NCBI GenBank assembly: GCA_031286755.1
Contig: JAITTX010000105.1
Span: forward strand, 1 to 36,783
DNA from: Paraburkholderia sp.
Lineage (GTDB): Bacteria; Pseudomonadota; Gammaproteobacteria; Burkholderiales; Burkholderiaceae
DNA length: 36,783 bases
Direction of reading: 5' to 3'
Shown here: one piece after another, positions 8,574 through 17,668 of the stretch
Layout: each line of letters starts with the position of its first letter
How positions within the stretch are numbered: position 1 is the stretch's first letter
Notes under the pieces: model-generated
What the model was told of the DNA's origin: nothing
What the model saw: the letters and a program-made list of their open reading frames with translations, nothing else
The model's database searches: none
Program-made: the position numbers and the translations under genes

Positions 8574-9455
8574 ATGTCGGACCCGTTTCAGTTCGAAGGC
8601 CGAGTGGCCGTCATTACCGGCGCGGCGAGCGGATTTGGCCGCGCGTTCGCGCAGCAGGCCGCGTCGCTCGGCATGAAGCTCGTGCTCGCGGATGTCGATG
8701 CAGGTGCGCTCGACGAAACCGTTCAGGCATTGCGCGCGCAGGATGCGCAGGCGATCGGCGTGCGCACCGACGTGCGCGACCCGGCGCAGGTGGACGCGCT
8801 CGCGCAGGCGGCGCTCGATGCCTATGGCAAGGTGCATCTGCTCTTCAATAACGCCGGCGTGGGCAGCGGCGGCTTCGTGTGGGAAAGCAGCGCGCGGGAC
8901 TGGGAGTGGGTGTTCGGCGTGAACGTGATGGGCGTGGCGAACGGCGTGCGCAGCTTCACGCCCATCATGCTCAAGCAGGGCGAGCGCGCGCATATCGTCA
9001 ATACGGCTTCGGTGGCCGGGCTGCTCGCGCCGCCCGCGATGGCCGTCTACAACGCGTCCAAGCACGCGGTCGTGGCGCTCACCGAAACGCTCTATCACGA
9101 CCTCAAGAACGTGAGCACGCAGGTGAGTTGCTCGCTCCTGTGCCCCGCGTTCGTGCCCACCGGCATCGCCAACGCCGAGCGCAGCCGCCCCGACGACCTG
9201 CGCAACGAGGCGCCGCCTACGCGCTCGCAGCAGGCCGCCGATCTGCAACTACAGCGCGCGGTGCGCTCCGGGCGCCTCACGGCCGACGACGTCGCGAAGT
9301 CCACGTTCGACGCGGTACGCGATGGGCGCTTCTACATCCTCACGCATCCGGGCATACTCCCGTCGGTGAAGCTGCGTCACGAAGACATCGAGACGTTGCG
9401 CAATCCCACCGATCCGCTCTCGCTCAAGCCCGAAGTGAAGAAGGCGCCGGCCTGA
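8574..9455 (+). CDS. Short-chain dehydrogenase/reductase (SDR), classical type
   Basis: A 293-residue NAD(P)-dependent oxidoreductase. The cofactor motif TGAASGFGRA lies near residue 15, and the NNAG motif is present. The catalytic residues can be placed as Ser146 (NTASVAG), Tyr159 and Lys163 (YNASK). Asp at the end of beta-2 (LADVDA) favours NAD over NADP by the usual rule. The C-terminal region (about residues 185-293) is longer than in a minimal SDR and lines the substrate pocket. The esterase gene follows after 85 bp. The substrate, probably a hydroxy-acyl or alcohol compound, cannot be deduced. Confidence 0.9.
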   Translation: MSDPFQFEGRVAVITGAASGFGRAFAQQAASLGMKLVLADVDAGALDETVQALRAQDAQAIGVRTDVRDPAQVDALAQAALDAYGKVHLLFNNAGVGSGGFVWESSARDWEWVFGVNVMGVANGVRSFTPIMLKQGERAHIVNTASVAGLLAPPAMAVYNASKHAVVALTETLYHDLKNVSTQVSCSLLCPAFVPTGIANAERSRPDDLRNEAPPTRSQQAADLQLQRAVRSGRLTADDVAKSTFDAVRDGRFYILTHPGILPSVKLRHEDIETLRNPTDPLSLKPEVKKAPA

Positions 9456-9540
9456 TCGCGTTGCAGCGCGCATCAGTACGTACCGGCGCGCACCTGCACG
9501 CACCAGCCGGCGTTCGAGCGGAACCCAATCCGAAACACTC

Positions 9541-10512
9541 ATGCCGCTCAACGCGAAGATCGCTTTAGTCCTCGACATGGTGGCCCGCGCGGGCCGCACG
9601 CCTTACCACGAGATGACGCCGCGGCAAGCGCGCGCGTCGTATGAAAAGAGCGCCTCGGTGCTGGAAATCGCGGCCGCGCCGATGCACGCCGTCGAAGACC
9701 TGCAAGTGCCCACGCGCGATGGCGCGACGATACGCGCGCGGCTCTATCTGCCGGTCGAGCCGCAGTGGTCCGCGCCGCTGCCCGCGCTCGTCTATTTCCA
9801 CGGCGGCGGCTTCACTGTGGGCAGTGTCGAGACGCACGACGCCTTGTGCCGCATGTTCGCGCGCGACGCGCGCTGCGCGGTGCTCTCGGTCGATTACCGG
9901 CTCGCGCCCGAGCACAAGTTCCCAACGGCCGTGAACGACGTGTTCGACGCCTATGCGTGGCTGCACGCGCACGCGGCCGAATACGCGATCGACGAGACGC
10001 GGCTCGCCGTGGGCGGGGACAGCGCGGGCGGCACGCTCGCGGCAGTGTGCGCCGTGCTCGCGCGCGATGCGGGCATGCCCGCGGTGCTGCAACTGCTGAT
10101 CTATCCGGGCACGGGCGGGCATCAGCAAACCGCATCGCACCAGCGCCTCGCCCAGGGCTATCTGCTCACGGCGCTCACCGTGCAATGGTTTTTCAATCAC
10201 TACGTGCGCGATGCGGCCGACCGCGACGACTGGCGCTTCGCGCCGCTCGACGGCACGCGCGGTCCCCACGGCGTGCCCGATTTCCGGGGCGTGGCGCCGG
10301 CGTGGATCGGGGTTGCGGAGTTCGATCCGCTCGTCGACGAGGGCGAAGCCTATGCGCAGAAGCTGCGCGCGGCGGGCAACGAGGTCACGCTCGTGCGCTT
10401 CGACGGGATGATCCACGAGTTCTTCAAGATGGGCGGCTTCGTGGACGATGCGCGGCGCGCGCAGGCACAGGCCGCACAGGCGTTGCGCGAGGCGTTCGGC
10501 ACGGAGGATTGA
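9541..10512 (+). CDS. Alpha/beta hydrolase, HSL-family esterase/lipase
   Basis: A 323-residue carboxylester hydrolase of the hormone-sensitive-lipase family (bacterial family IV). The oxyanion motif HGGG is at residues 87-90 and the nucleophile Ser161 lies in GDSAGG. Asp262 (FDPLVDEG) and His292 (MIHEFF) complete the triad. No signal peptide is visible, so it should be cytoplasmic. It ends the + strand catabolic block and meets the NRDE gene tail to tail. Natural substrate unknown; short acyl esters are typical for the family. Confidence 0.92.
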   Translation: MPLNAKIALVLDMVARAGRTPYHEMTPRQARASYEKSASVLEIAAAPMHAVEDLQVPTRDGATIRARLYLPVEPQWSAPLPALVYFHGGGFTVGSVETHDALCRMFARDARCAVLSVDYRLAPEHKFPTAVNDVFDAYAWLHAHAAEYAIDETRLAVGGDSAGGTLAAVCAVLARDAGMPAVLQLLIYPGTGGHQQTASHQRLAQGYLLTALTVQWFFNHYVRDAADRDDWRFAPLDGTRGPHGVPDFRGVAPAWIGVAEFDPLVDEGEAYAQKLRAAGNEVTLVRFDGMIHEFFKMGGFVDDARRAQAQAAQALREAFGTED

Positions 10513-10515
10513 CGA

Positions 10516-10547
10516 GGCGGGCAGAGCGGCAAGGCAGGCCGCCCGCC
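10516..10547. other. Inverted repeat between convergent genes
   Basis: GGCGGGC (10516-10522) and GCCCGCC (10541-10547) form a 7-bp stem with an 18-nt loop in the 48-bp gap between the esterase and the NRDE gene. It could serve as a bidirectional termination structure, but it has no T tract. Confidence 0.3.
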
Positions 10548-10560
10548 CGGACGCCCGGCT

Positions 10561-11406
10561 TTAGCGCGCCGCGCCGACTGTGAAGCGCTCGTGGCGCTCG
10601 AATGCGCCCGGTCGCGCGATGCGATGCGAGCCGTCGTCGTCGCTGCGCTCGCGCGCCTCCACGCTCAATCGCTCGCCATTCGCGCACACGCGCAGCGCCG
10701 TCGTGCCGCGCGTACCGTATTCGGGCGTCTCGATGAATGCCGCCGAAAGCGCGCGCTCCCGCTCGAGCGCAATGCCGGTCGCGGGCAATTCGCTGTCGAG
10801 CGCGACGCGCGGGTCGCGCATCAACTCGATCAGGCGCTCGAGCGGCACGTCGGGGCCGCCTGCCGCGAGTTCGGCGAGCCCCGCGCGCTTGCGCACGAGC
10901 TTCGGCCACGGCGTGTCGAGCACCGCGTTGGAGATGCCGTGCGTGCCCTCGGGCAGCAGGGCGGGCTGGCGATCGCCGCGGTTGCAGTACCAGGCGAGCT
11001 CGCGCCGCTTCCAGTCGCCAACGACCAGGTTGAAGCCGTTATACATCGCGCCGTCGCGCGCGACTTCCTCGAGATAACCCAGCGGCGTATCGGGCACATC
11101 GGACGATTTCCCGGCACCAGCGGAACCGGTCAGCCAGCGCGCCACGAGCGTGCCGCGCGTGGGCGCGTCGGGGCGCGTCTCGTGCGGCGCGCGGTAGTTG
11201 GTGAGGGCCGCGAAACGGCCGCCGCGCGTCATGCCGAGCCATGTCCCGCCACCCACGAGGTCGCGGCCCGCGAGCACATCCGGGGCGTCTTGCCACCACT
11301 GCATGGGGTCGGCGGTGCGGCGCAGGAATTCGTCGCGGTTCGCGGCAAGGGTGAAGAGCGCGCCCTCGGCCGCATGCGGGCGCCAGTCGAAGACGATCAG
11401 GCACAT
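10561..11406 (-). CDS. NRDE-family protein (TANGO2-like)
   Basis: A 281-residue protein of the NRDE/TANGO2 family, named for its Asn-Arg-Asp-Glu motif, visible here at residues 23-26 (TLAANRDEFL). Met1 is followed by Cys2, the expected N-terminal nucleophile position of Ntn-hydrolase-like folds. Other family marks are GGGTWLGMT and FAALTNYR. Eukaryotic TANGO2 has been linked to Golgi organisation, metabolism and haem handling; the bacterial role is not established. It lies downstream of ygfZ on the same strand, 138 bp away, and may share its transcript. Confidence 0.9.
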   Translation of the reverse strand: MCLIVFDWRPHAAEGALFTLAANRDEFLRRTADPMQWWQDAPDVLAGRDLVGGGTWLGMTRGGRFAALTNYRAPHETRPDAPTRGTLVARWLTGSAGAGKSSDVPDTPLGYLEEVARDGAMYNGFNLVVGDWKRRELAWYCNRGDRQPALLPEGTHGISNAVLDTPWPKLVRKRAGLAELAAGGPDVPLERLIELMRDPRVALDSELPATGIALERERALSAAFIETPEYGTRGTTALRVCANGERLSVEARERSDDDGSHRIARPGAFERHERFTVGAAR

Positions 11407-11544
11407 CGCGCCCGGCCTCCGTCAAGCACCATGCACGCCGGGTGTGAAGCGCCGTCTGGCGCAGCGAGGCGCGCGAACGACGACGAAGCGGCGCGCGCCG
11501 GGCGCGGCGCGCGCTGCGTCATCCCCGGAGCCGGCGCCAAGGCG

Positions 11545-12582
11545 TCAGGCCTCGGAGGGCAGTGCGTACGGCAGCGGCAGGATGTGCAGCGCCGGGCCGT
11601 CGGCGGCGCCCAGATGCACGCTGCCCGACTCCAGCGCCGTTAGCTTGATCTCCGCGAGCAGATCGACGCCGCCTTCGGGCGCCGCCGCCGCGTTGACGAT
11701 CATGCCGCACGGCTGGCTCGGGTCGTCGGAATGGAAGAGCTCCGCGCCGGCGCGCGCGGCGTCGAGCCCGGCCGCGACGCTCGCGAGCGCGGTACGGCGC
11801 TTGATCGTGCCGCGATACTGGCTGCGCGCCACGATTTCCTGGCCCGGATAGCAGCCCTTCTTGAAGTTCACGCCGCCGAGCACGTCGTAGTTGACCATCT
11901 GCGGGACGAACTGCTCGCTCACGGCCTGGGTGATGCGCGGCTCGCCCGCGCGGATGTCGAGCCAGTCCCATACCGCCGGCGAGACAGGCTTGAGCACGTC
12001 CTGGAGCAAGGCGAGCTTCGCCTCGACGGCGTCCTTCGGCCCGACCCACAGATAGCGCAGGCGGCCGAGCGCATCCGGCACGCGGATCAGCGTGCCCGAG
12101 GAATCGTCCACTTTCACGTGGACGCCGTCGGGCAACGCGTCGAACACGCGCGCGAGCGCGCCGCGCACGTCGCCCGCGAAGCCCACCACGAGCAGCTTGT
12201 CGCTGTCGTCGGTGAGTTTGGCCTTGGCGCGCAGCACGAACATCGAGAGGCGTTTTTGCACGCTCGCCTGCACGTCCTTCGACAGCAGCAGGCGGATCGT
12301 GTCGCCCGTCTTCCACGTGAGGAACGAGGCGAGCAGGCGACCCTTGGGCGAGCAATAGCCAGCGAGGCGCGCGCCGGTCACGTCCAGATGCTGGATATCG
12401 TTCGTGAGCTGGCTGTGCAGGAAGCTGGCTGCGTCGTCGCCGTTGGCGTCGATCACGCCGAATTGCGGCAGGATCGCCCAGGCGCCGCCCTTGAGAACGG
12501 CGTCGAAATCTGCGGCGGCCGGCGCTTGAGCCGCAAGCGCGGCGGGAGAATGCGTGTCAGCGGATGCGAGCGGGGAATTCAT
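11545..12582 (-). CDS. ygfZ: Folate-binding protein YgfZ (tRNA-modifying/Fe-S protein repair)
   Basis: A 345-residue YgfZ/CAF17-type protein related to the T-protein of the glycine cleavage system. It binds tetrahydrofolate and supports certain [4Fe-4S] enzymes such as MiaB. The family signature KGCYPGQEIVAR is present with its cysteine at residue 244. The N-terminal half has the aminomethyltransferase-like FLHSQLTNDI and YCSPKGRLLASF segments. It is divergent from mltG with only 78 bp between the starts, an arrangement I know from many beta-proteobacteria. The two genes probably share a regulatory region. Confidence 0.93.
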   Translation of the reverse strand: MNSPLASADTHSPAALAAQAPAAADFDAVLKGGAWAILPQFGVIDANGDDAASFLHSQLTNDIQHLDVTGARLAGYCSPKGRLLASFLTWKTGDTIRLLLSKDVQASVQKRLSMFVLRAKAKLTDDSDKLLVVGFAGDVRGALARVFDALPDGVHVKVDDSSGTLIRVPDALGRLRYLWVGPKDAVEAKLALLQDVLKPVSPAVWDWLDIRAGEPRITQAVSEQFVPQMVNYDVLGGVNFKKGCYPGQEIVARSQYRGTIKRRTALASVAAGLDAARAGAELFHSDDPSQPCGMIVNAAAAPEGGVDLLAEIKLTALESGSVHLGAADGPALHILPLPYALPSEA

Positions 12583-12603
12583 GGATTCGGGGAACAGTCA
12601 ATC

Positions 12604-12633
12604 CTGACTTTGGCGGGGGCAAGCAGTTATTAT
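12604..12633 (+). promoter_or_regulatory. Candidate promoter for mltG-tmk
   Basis: CTGACT (12604-12609) and TATTAT (12628-12633) are 18 bp apart in the short ygfZ/mltG spacer, and would start transcription about 20 nt before the mltG ATG. TATTAT is the only AT-rich run in the spacer. Confidence 0.45.
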
Positions 12634-12660
12634 ATGAGGTCCGCCTGAGTCACGTTACGC

Positions 12661-13671
12661 ATGTCCCTCCTCAAGAAATGCCTTGTTGCCGGCGCCGGCC
12701 TTGTCGTGCTTGGTGCCGTTGCAGTGGGCGGCGTCTGGCACTGGGCGAACTCGCCCGTCACGCTCGCCACCCCGAAACTCGATGTCACCATCAAGCCGCA
12801 CAGCTCCGTTCGCAGCGCCACCGCCCAGTTGCGCCGTGGCGGCGTGCCCGTCCAGACGGATTTGTTCGTGCTGATGACGCGCGTGCTCGGCCTGCAAAGC
12901 CAGCTCAAGTCCGGCAATTACGAGTTCAAGGCCGGCATCACGCCCTATGAAGTGCTGCAGAAGATGGCGCTCGGCGACGTCAACGAGTCCGTTGCGACCA
13001 TCATCGAAGGCTGGACTTTCAAGCACATGCGCGAGGAACTCGACGCGAATCCGGCGCTGCGCCACGACACCGCCGGCATGAGCGACGCGCAACTGCTCGC
13101 CGCGATCGGCGCGCCGGCCGCGCCGCAGGGCAGCGGCGAAGGGCTGTTCTTCCCGGACACCTACCTGTTCGACAAGGGCTCGAGCGATCTGGACGTCTAC
13201 CGCCGCGCCTACAAGCTCATGCAGACGCGCCTGAACGAGGCGTGGGCCGCGCGCGCGCAGGGCTTGCCGCTGAAGTCGCCGTACGAGGCGCTCACGCTCG
13301 CCTCGCTGGTCGAGAAGGAAACCGGCAAGGCCGGCGACCGTCCGCTCGTGGCGGCCGTGTTCGCGAACCGGCTCAAGGCGGGCATGCCGCTGCAGACCGA
13401 CCCCTCGGTGATCTACGGGCTCGGCGCGAGCTACACGGGGCGGCTGCGCAAGAGCGATCTGCAGGGCAACACTATTTACAATACCTACCTGCGTCCCGGG
13501 CTGCCGCCGACTCCCATCGCGCTGCCCGGCGTCGCCGCCCTGCAGGCGGCGCTCAATCCCGCCTCGACCACCGCGCTGTATTTCGTGGCGCGCGGCGACG
13601 GCAGCAGCGTTTTTTCTGACAATCTCGTCGACCACAACAAGGCCGTCGACAAGTACATCCGGGGTAACTAA
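12661..13671 (+). CDS. mltG: Endolytic peptidoglycan transglycosylase MltG
   Basis: A 336-residue inner-membrane lytic transglycosylase (YceG family) thought to cleave nascent glycan strands and release them from the synthase. Residues 5-25 form one N-terminal membrane anchor, with the rest periplasmic. A LysM-like segment is followed by the catalytic domain, where ASLVEKET places the general acid at Glu218, the same number as in E. coli MltG. DPSVIYGLG and GLPPTPIALPG are further family marks. The stop codon TAA touches the tmk ATG (0 bp), so the two are translationally linked. Confidence 0.95.
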   Translation: MSLLKKCLVAGAGLVVLGAVAVGGVWHWANSPVTLATPKLDVTIKPHSSVRSATAQLRRGGVPVQTDLFVLMTRVLGLQSQLKSGNYEFKAGITPYEVLQKMALGDVNESVATIIEGWTFKHMREELDANPALRHDTAGMSDAQLLAAIGAPAAPQGSGEGLFFPDTYLFDKGSSDLDVYRRAYKLMQTRLNEAWAARAQGLPLKSPYEALTLASLVEKETGKAGDRPLVAAVFANRLKAGMPLQTDPSVIYGLGASYTGRLRKSDLQGNTIYNTYLRPGLPPTPIALPGVAALQAALNPASTTALYFVARGDGSSVFSDNLVDHNKAVDKYIRGN

Positions 13672-14292
13672 ATGGCGCGGGGCCGATTCATCACGTTCGA
13701 GGGCATCGATGGCGCGGGCAAGACCACGCATCTGGCGTGGTTTCGCGAACAGCTCGAGCAGAAGCTGGGCGCCATGGGCCGCTCGGTGGTCATGACGCGC
13801 GAGCCCGGTGGCACGCCGCTTGGCGAAAAGCTGCGCGAGATCCTGCTGCACGAGCCGATGGACCTCGAAACCGAAGCGTTGCTGATGTTCGCCGCGCGCC
13901 GCGAGCACCTGGCCCGCGTGATCGAGCCGGCGCTCGCGCGCGGCGACTGGGTGTTGTCGGACCGGTTCACCGACGCCACCTTCGCCTACCAGGGCGGCGG
14001 CCGGGGCCTGCCGCGCGACAAGCTGGAAGCGCTCGAACGCTGGGTCCAGGGCGGTTTTCAGCCCGACCTGACCGTGCTGTTCGACCTTGCGCCCGATACC
14101 GCGAGCGAGCGCCGGGGCGCGGCACGCGAGCCCGACCGCTTCGAGAGCGAGACCGACGCGTTCTTCACGCGCACCCGCGCCGAGTATCTGCGCCGCGCCG
14201 AAGAGGCGCCGTACCGCTTCGCGATCGTGGACTCGTCGCAGAGCATCGATGAGATTCGCAAGAAACTTGAACAAGTGATTGCAACGCTTTGA
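13672..14292 (+). CDS. tmk: Thymidylate kinase
   Basis: A 206-residue cytoplasmic kinase that phosphorylates dTMP to dTDP with ATP. The P-loop is [11 protein letters not shown] (residues 10-20). The dTMP-binding DRF motif appears in [19 protein letters not shown], and the arginine-rich LID with ERRG is near residue 146. Its length is normal for the family. It starts directly after the mltG stop and is followed by an 86-bp AT-rich spacer before holB, the usual genomic order. Confidence 0.96.
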   Translation: MARGRFITFEGIDGAGKTTHLAWFREQLEQKLGAMGRSVVMTREPGGTPLGEKLREILLHEPMDLETEALLMFAARREHLARVIEPALARGDWVLSDRFTDATFAYQGGGRGLPRDKLEALERWVQGGFQPDLTVLFDLAPDTASERRGAAREPDRFESETDAFFTRTRAEYLRRAEEAPYRFAIVDSSQSIDEIRKKLEQVIATL

Positions 14293-14378
14293 TTAAACAG
14301 CATTATTTGCTCTCCTTATGCTGCCGGATTGAATTCGCGTAAATTCTTCAGAACGTCATCTAATAGATTGATTTAAAT

Positions 14379-15422
14379 ATGATTTACTCGTGGCAATCGG
14401 GTGACTGGGAGCGCCTCCAGCAACTGCGCGGCCACTGGCCCCATGCGCTGCTGCTGCATGGCCAGGCCGGCATCGGCAAGCTCCAGTTCGCGCAGCATCT
14501 GGCCAAGGGGCTGCTGTGCGAGTCGCCGCACGCCGACGGCCAGCCGTGCGGCACCTGCCCGGCGTGCACCTGGTTCGCGCAGGGCAACCATCCTGACTAT
14601 CGCGCTGTGGTGCCGGAAGCGCTGGCCGGTCTCGTGGGCCCAGCCGGCGCCGCCGACAAGGAAGACGCCAAAGCCGATAAAGGCGACGCCGACGAGGGCA
14701 AGAAGACCCGCACGCCCAGCAAGGAGATTCGCATCGAGCAAGTGCGCGCGCTGCTCGACTTTACGGGCGTGGGCTCGCATCGCGGCGGCTCGCGCGTGGT
14801 CGTGCTGTATCCCGCCGAGGCGCTCAATGTCGCCGCCGCGAACGCGCTCCTGAAAACGCTCGAAGAACCGCCCGCGGGCGTCGTGTTCCTGCTCGTTTCG
14901 GCGCGCATCGACCGGCTGCTGCCCACTATCATCAGCCGCTGCCGCCAATGGCCGATGAGCACGCCCGCGCCGCAGGAGGCGCAGGCATGGCTCGCGCAGC
15001 AGGGCGTGGCCGACCCAGCGGGCTTGCTTGCCGAAGCGGGCGGCGCGCCGCTCGCGGCGCTGGCGCTCTCGCAGGACGACAACCACGCGCTGCGCGACTG
15101 GACGCTCGGTCAGCTCGCTGCCGGCGCCGCGTGCGACGCCTTCGCGTGCGGCGAGACGCTGCAGAAGCTGCCGGTGCCGCTCGTGCTCGGCTGGCTGCAG
15201 CGCTGGGTCTACGACCTGCTGGCCGAGCGCGCGGCGGGCCGTCCGCGCTATTACCCGCAGTCGGCGGCGGCGCTCACGCGCTGCGCGGCCAATCTGGAGG
15301 CGCCCGCGCTCGCCCGCTACCTGAAGGCCGTGACGCGTCAGCGCGCCGTGGAAAACCATCCGCTGAATGCGCGCCTCGTGTTCGAGGAGCTGTTTCTCGG
15401 CTATCGTGAAATGTTCGCCTGA
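14379..15422 (+). CDS. holB: DNA polymerase III subunit delta-prime
   Basis: A 347-residue clamp-loader subunit that helps load the beta clamp on DNA. The AAA+ domain has a degenerate P-loop (HGQAGIGKLQ, lacking the Ser/Thr after Lys, as delta-prime is not a working ATPase). It has a four-cysteine zinc site (CESPHADGQPCGTCPAC) and the LLKTLEEPP motif. Between the zinc module and the next helix is a lysine/aspartate-rich insert of about 35 residues (around residues 90-120), low complexity and probably flexible. The start at 14379 lies in an unusually AT-rich leader, and no Shine-Dalgarno sequence is visible before it. Confidence 0.94.
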   Translation: MIYSWQSGDWERLQQLRGHWPHALLLHGQAGIGKLQFAQHLAKGLLCESPHADGQPCGTCPACTWFAQGNHPDYRAVVPEALAGLVGPAGAADKEDAKADKGDADEGKKTRTPSKEIRIEQVRALLDFTGVGSHRGGSRVVVLYPAEALNVAAANALLKTLEEPPAGVVFLLVSARIDRLLPTIISRCRQWPMSTPAPQEAQAWLAQQGVADPAGLLAEAGGAPLAALALSQDDNHALRDWTLGQLAAGAACDAFACGETLQKLPVPLVLGWLQRWVYDLLAERAAGRPRYYPQSAAALTRCAANLEAPALARYLKAVTRQRAVENHPLNARLVFEELFLGYREMFA

Positions 15423-15501
15423 GATGCTCGTCTGAGCGTGTCCCGCTGGCGCCGGCGAGCACCGCCGCGCGCCGGTCCTGTGTTATCCGTTGATCCGCAC
15501 C

Positions 15502-16002
15502 ATGAGCCTTGTCTACCGGGATGCCACCCTCGACGATCTGCCCGCGATCGTCGCCATTTACAACTCGACGGTGCCGTCCCGCCAGGTCACGGCCGACCTC
15601 GAGCCCGTGAGCGTGGCAAGCCGCGCGCCGTGGTTTCACGCGCATGGTCCGGGGCGGCGGCCGCTGTGGGTCGTCGAGGAGGGCGGCCGCGTGATTGCCT
15701 GGCTGAGTTTTTCGGACTTCTATGGCCGCCCGGCCTATGGCCATACCTCGGAGGTCAGCATCTACCTCGACGAGGCCGCGCGCGGCAAAGGGCTCGGAAG
15801 CAAGCTGCTGGCCGCCGCGCTCGACGCCGCGCCGGGGCTGGGCATCCACACGGTGCTCGGCTTCGTGTTCGGCCACAATGAGCCGAGCGTGCGGCTCTTT
15901 CGCGGCTTCGGCTTCGAGGCATGGGGCACGCTGCCGCGCGTGGCCGTGCTCGACGGCGTCGAGCGCGACCTCGTGATCCTCGGCAAGCGCGTCGCGCCCT
16001 GA
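15502..16002 (+). CDS. GNAT N-acetyltransferase, phosphinothricin-acetyltransferase-like
   Basis: A 166-residue GCN5-related acetyltransferase that would transfer acetyl from acetyl-CoA to an amine. The N-terminus YRDATLDDLPAIVAIYN and the acetyl-CoA loop RGKGLGSKLL (motif A) fit the phosphinothricin/methionine-sulfoximine acetyltransferase subgroup. The segment NEPSVRLFRGFGFEAWG is the usual motif B. I use the ATG at 15502; an in-frame TTG at 15490 would add four residues. It sits between holB and tatD, which often flank each other directly, so it may be an insertion into a conserved order. True substrate unknown. Confidence 0.88.
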   Translation: MSLVYRDATLDDLPAIVAIYNSTVPSRQVTADLEPVSVASRAPWFHAHGPGRRPLWVVEEGGRVIAWLSFSDFYGRPAYGHTSEVSIYLDEAARGKGLGSKLLAAALDAAPGLGIHTVLGFVFGHNEPSVRLFRGFGFEAWGTLPRVAVLDGVERDLVILGKRVAP

Positions 16003-16093
16003 AAGGAATAGGGTCCTCAGCCGCATTTTTCGTCGCTTATTTTTGTCGATTCCGCGCCGTCAGCCCGAGGCGCCACTCCATTGCAGGACCGCC

Positions 16094-16879
16094 ATGTTTG
16101 TCGATTCACATTGCCACATCAACTTCGAAGGCCTCGCCGACCGGATGCCCGAGGTGCTCGAAAACATGCGCGCGCAAGCCGTCACGCACGCGCTGTGCGT
16201 CTCGGTGGACCTCGAGACGCTGCCTTCGGTGCTCGACCTCGCGAGCCGCTATGAGAACGTCTACGCCTCGGTGGGCGTGCACCCCGATCACGAAGATGTC
16301 CAGGAGCCCAGCGTCGCGGACCTCGTGGAGCTGGCGCAGCACCCGAAGGTGGTGGCGATCGGCGAAACGGGGCTCGATTACTATCGTCTCGGCGAGCGCA
16401 CGATCGAGGACATGGAGTGGCAGCGCGAGCGCTTTCGCGTGCATATCCGCGCGGCGCATTCCACGGGCAAGCCGCTCATCGTGCATACGCGCGCGGCGTC
16501 GGACGACACGCTGCGCATCATGGAAGAAGAGCGCGCGCGGGAGCCGGGCGGCGTGATGCACTGCTTCACGGAGCCCTGGGCTATCGCCGAGCGCGCGCTC
16601 GCGCAGAACTTCTACATCTCGCTCTCGGGCATCGTGACGTTCAAGAGCGCAACCGACGTTCAGGACGTGGCGCGCCGCGTGCCGCTCGAGCGTTTGCTGA
16701 TCGAAACGGATTCGCCTTACCTTGCGCCAGTGCCATATCGCGGCAAACCCAATGAACCTGCGTACGTTAGCCATGTCGGAAGATTCATTGCGCTGCAACG
16801 CGGATTGCCGGACGCCGAACTCGGCGCTGCCACCACGCAGAATTTTTTCCGGCTCTTCAAGATTCCGGCTTCGGCCTGA
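16094..16879 (+). CDS. TatD-family metal-dependent hydrolase
   Basis: A 261-residue TIM-barrel metallohydrolase of the TatD/YcfH group, 3'-5' deoxyribonuclease-like enzymes of DNA repair and turnover. Metal-binding motifs are in order: DSHCHIN near the N-terminus, AIGETGLDYYR (Glu), PLIVHTRAA (His), GVMHCFTE (His) and the final ETDSPYLAP (Asp). The start at 16094 matches the family opening MFVDSHCH. YcfH-type genes commonly follow holB, which supports the assignment, but three paralogues exist in many bacteria, so I give no symbol. Confidence 0.93.
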   Translation: MFVDSHCHINFEGLADRMPEVLENMRAQAVTHALCVSVDLETLPSVLDLASRYENVYASVGVHPDHEDVQEPSVADLVELAQHPKVVAIGETGLDYYRLGERTIEDMEWQRERFRVHIRAAHSTGKPLIVHTRAASDDTLRIMEEERAREPGGVMHCFTEPWAIAERALAQNFYISLSGIVTFKSATDVQDVARRVPLERLLIETDSPYLAPVPYRGKPNEPAYVSHVGRFIALQRGLPDAELGAATTQNFFRLFKIPASA

Positions 16880-16954
16880 GTCACGAATCACCCGCGGCGC
16901 ATTTCGATTTATTGTTTATTATCAATACCATATCGAATAACATTAAGGCTTGAC

Positions 16955-17668
16955 ATGAACTCGAATCCGCTTACGCCCACCGTCCACGCCGCGCGAGCCA
17001 CGCGCACCGCAGGCATGCGCCGCATCGCCGCCACGCTCGCCTTCGGCATGAGCGCCGTCTTGCTGGCGAGCGCGCCGGCCCACGCCGCGCCAATCGATTC
17101 GCTCGTGAAGTCCGTGAAATTCGACGACGACAAGGGCGTCGCCAAGGACATCGCCAACGGCATGGACCCGAACGCCACCGACAGCCAGGGCATGCCGCTG
17201 CTCGTGCTGGCCGCGCGCGAGAAGTCGGACAAGGTGGCGGCGCTGCTGCTCGACAATCCGAAGACCAACATCGCCGCCGAAGACAAATCCGGCGAGAACG
17301 CGCTGATGCTGGCCTCGCTCAACGGCGACACGGATCTCGTGAAATTGCTCATCACCAAGGGCGCCGAAGTGAACAAGCAGGGCTGGACGCCGCTGCACTA
17401 CGCGGCCGCGAATGGCCACGACGACGTGGCGAAGCTGCTGATCGGCTATTCGGCCGACGTCAATGCGCAGTCGCCCAACGGCACGACCCCGCTCAGGATG
17501 GCCGCGCGCGGCGACCATATGAGCACCGCAAAGCTGCTGCTCGAGCATGGCGCCAATCTCAATGCGAAGAACCAGATCGGCATGAACGCGCTCGATTTCG
17601 CCAAGCAGTACAAGGCACCCGATGCGATCAAGGATCTCTCGGCGCGCATGGGCCAGACCGCGCAGTAA
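16955..17668 (+). CDS. Exported ankyrin-repeat protein
   Basis: A 237-residue protein with a signal peptide and five or so ankyrin repeats, a protein-binding scaffold probably in the periplasm. Repeat cores are visible at GENALMLASLNGDTDLVKLL, WTPLHYAAANGHDDVAKLL and TTPLRMAARGDHMSTAKLLL, then MNALDFAKQY. The ATG at 16955 follows AAGG, but it puts 20 extra residues before the signal sequence; the ATG at 17015 gives a standard 24-residue signal peptide ending in ANA-type APAHA. The AT-rich leader before it contrasts with the surrounding GC-rich DNA. The partner is unknown. Confidence 0.88.
   Translation: MNSNPLTPTVHAARATRTAGMRRIAATLAFGMSAVLLASAPAHAAPIDSLVKSVKFDDDKGVAKDIANGMDPNATDSQGMPLLVLAAREKSDKVAALLLDNPKTNIAAEDKSGENALMLASLNGDTDLVKLLITKGAEVNKQGWTPLHYAAANGHDDVAKLLIGYSADVNAQSPNGTTPLRMAARGDHMSTAKLLLEHGANLNAKNQIGMNALDFAKQYKAPDAIKDLSARMGQTAQ

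Noticed and set aside
12655..14274. 539-codon minus-strand frame opposite mltG and tmk
   Set aside because: A shadow of two well-defined housekeeping genes.
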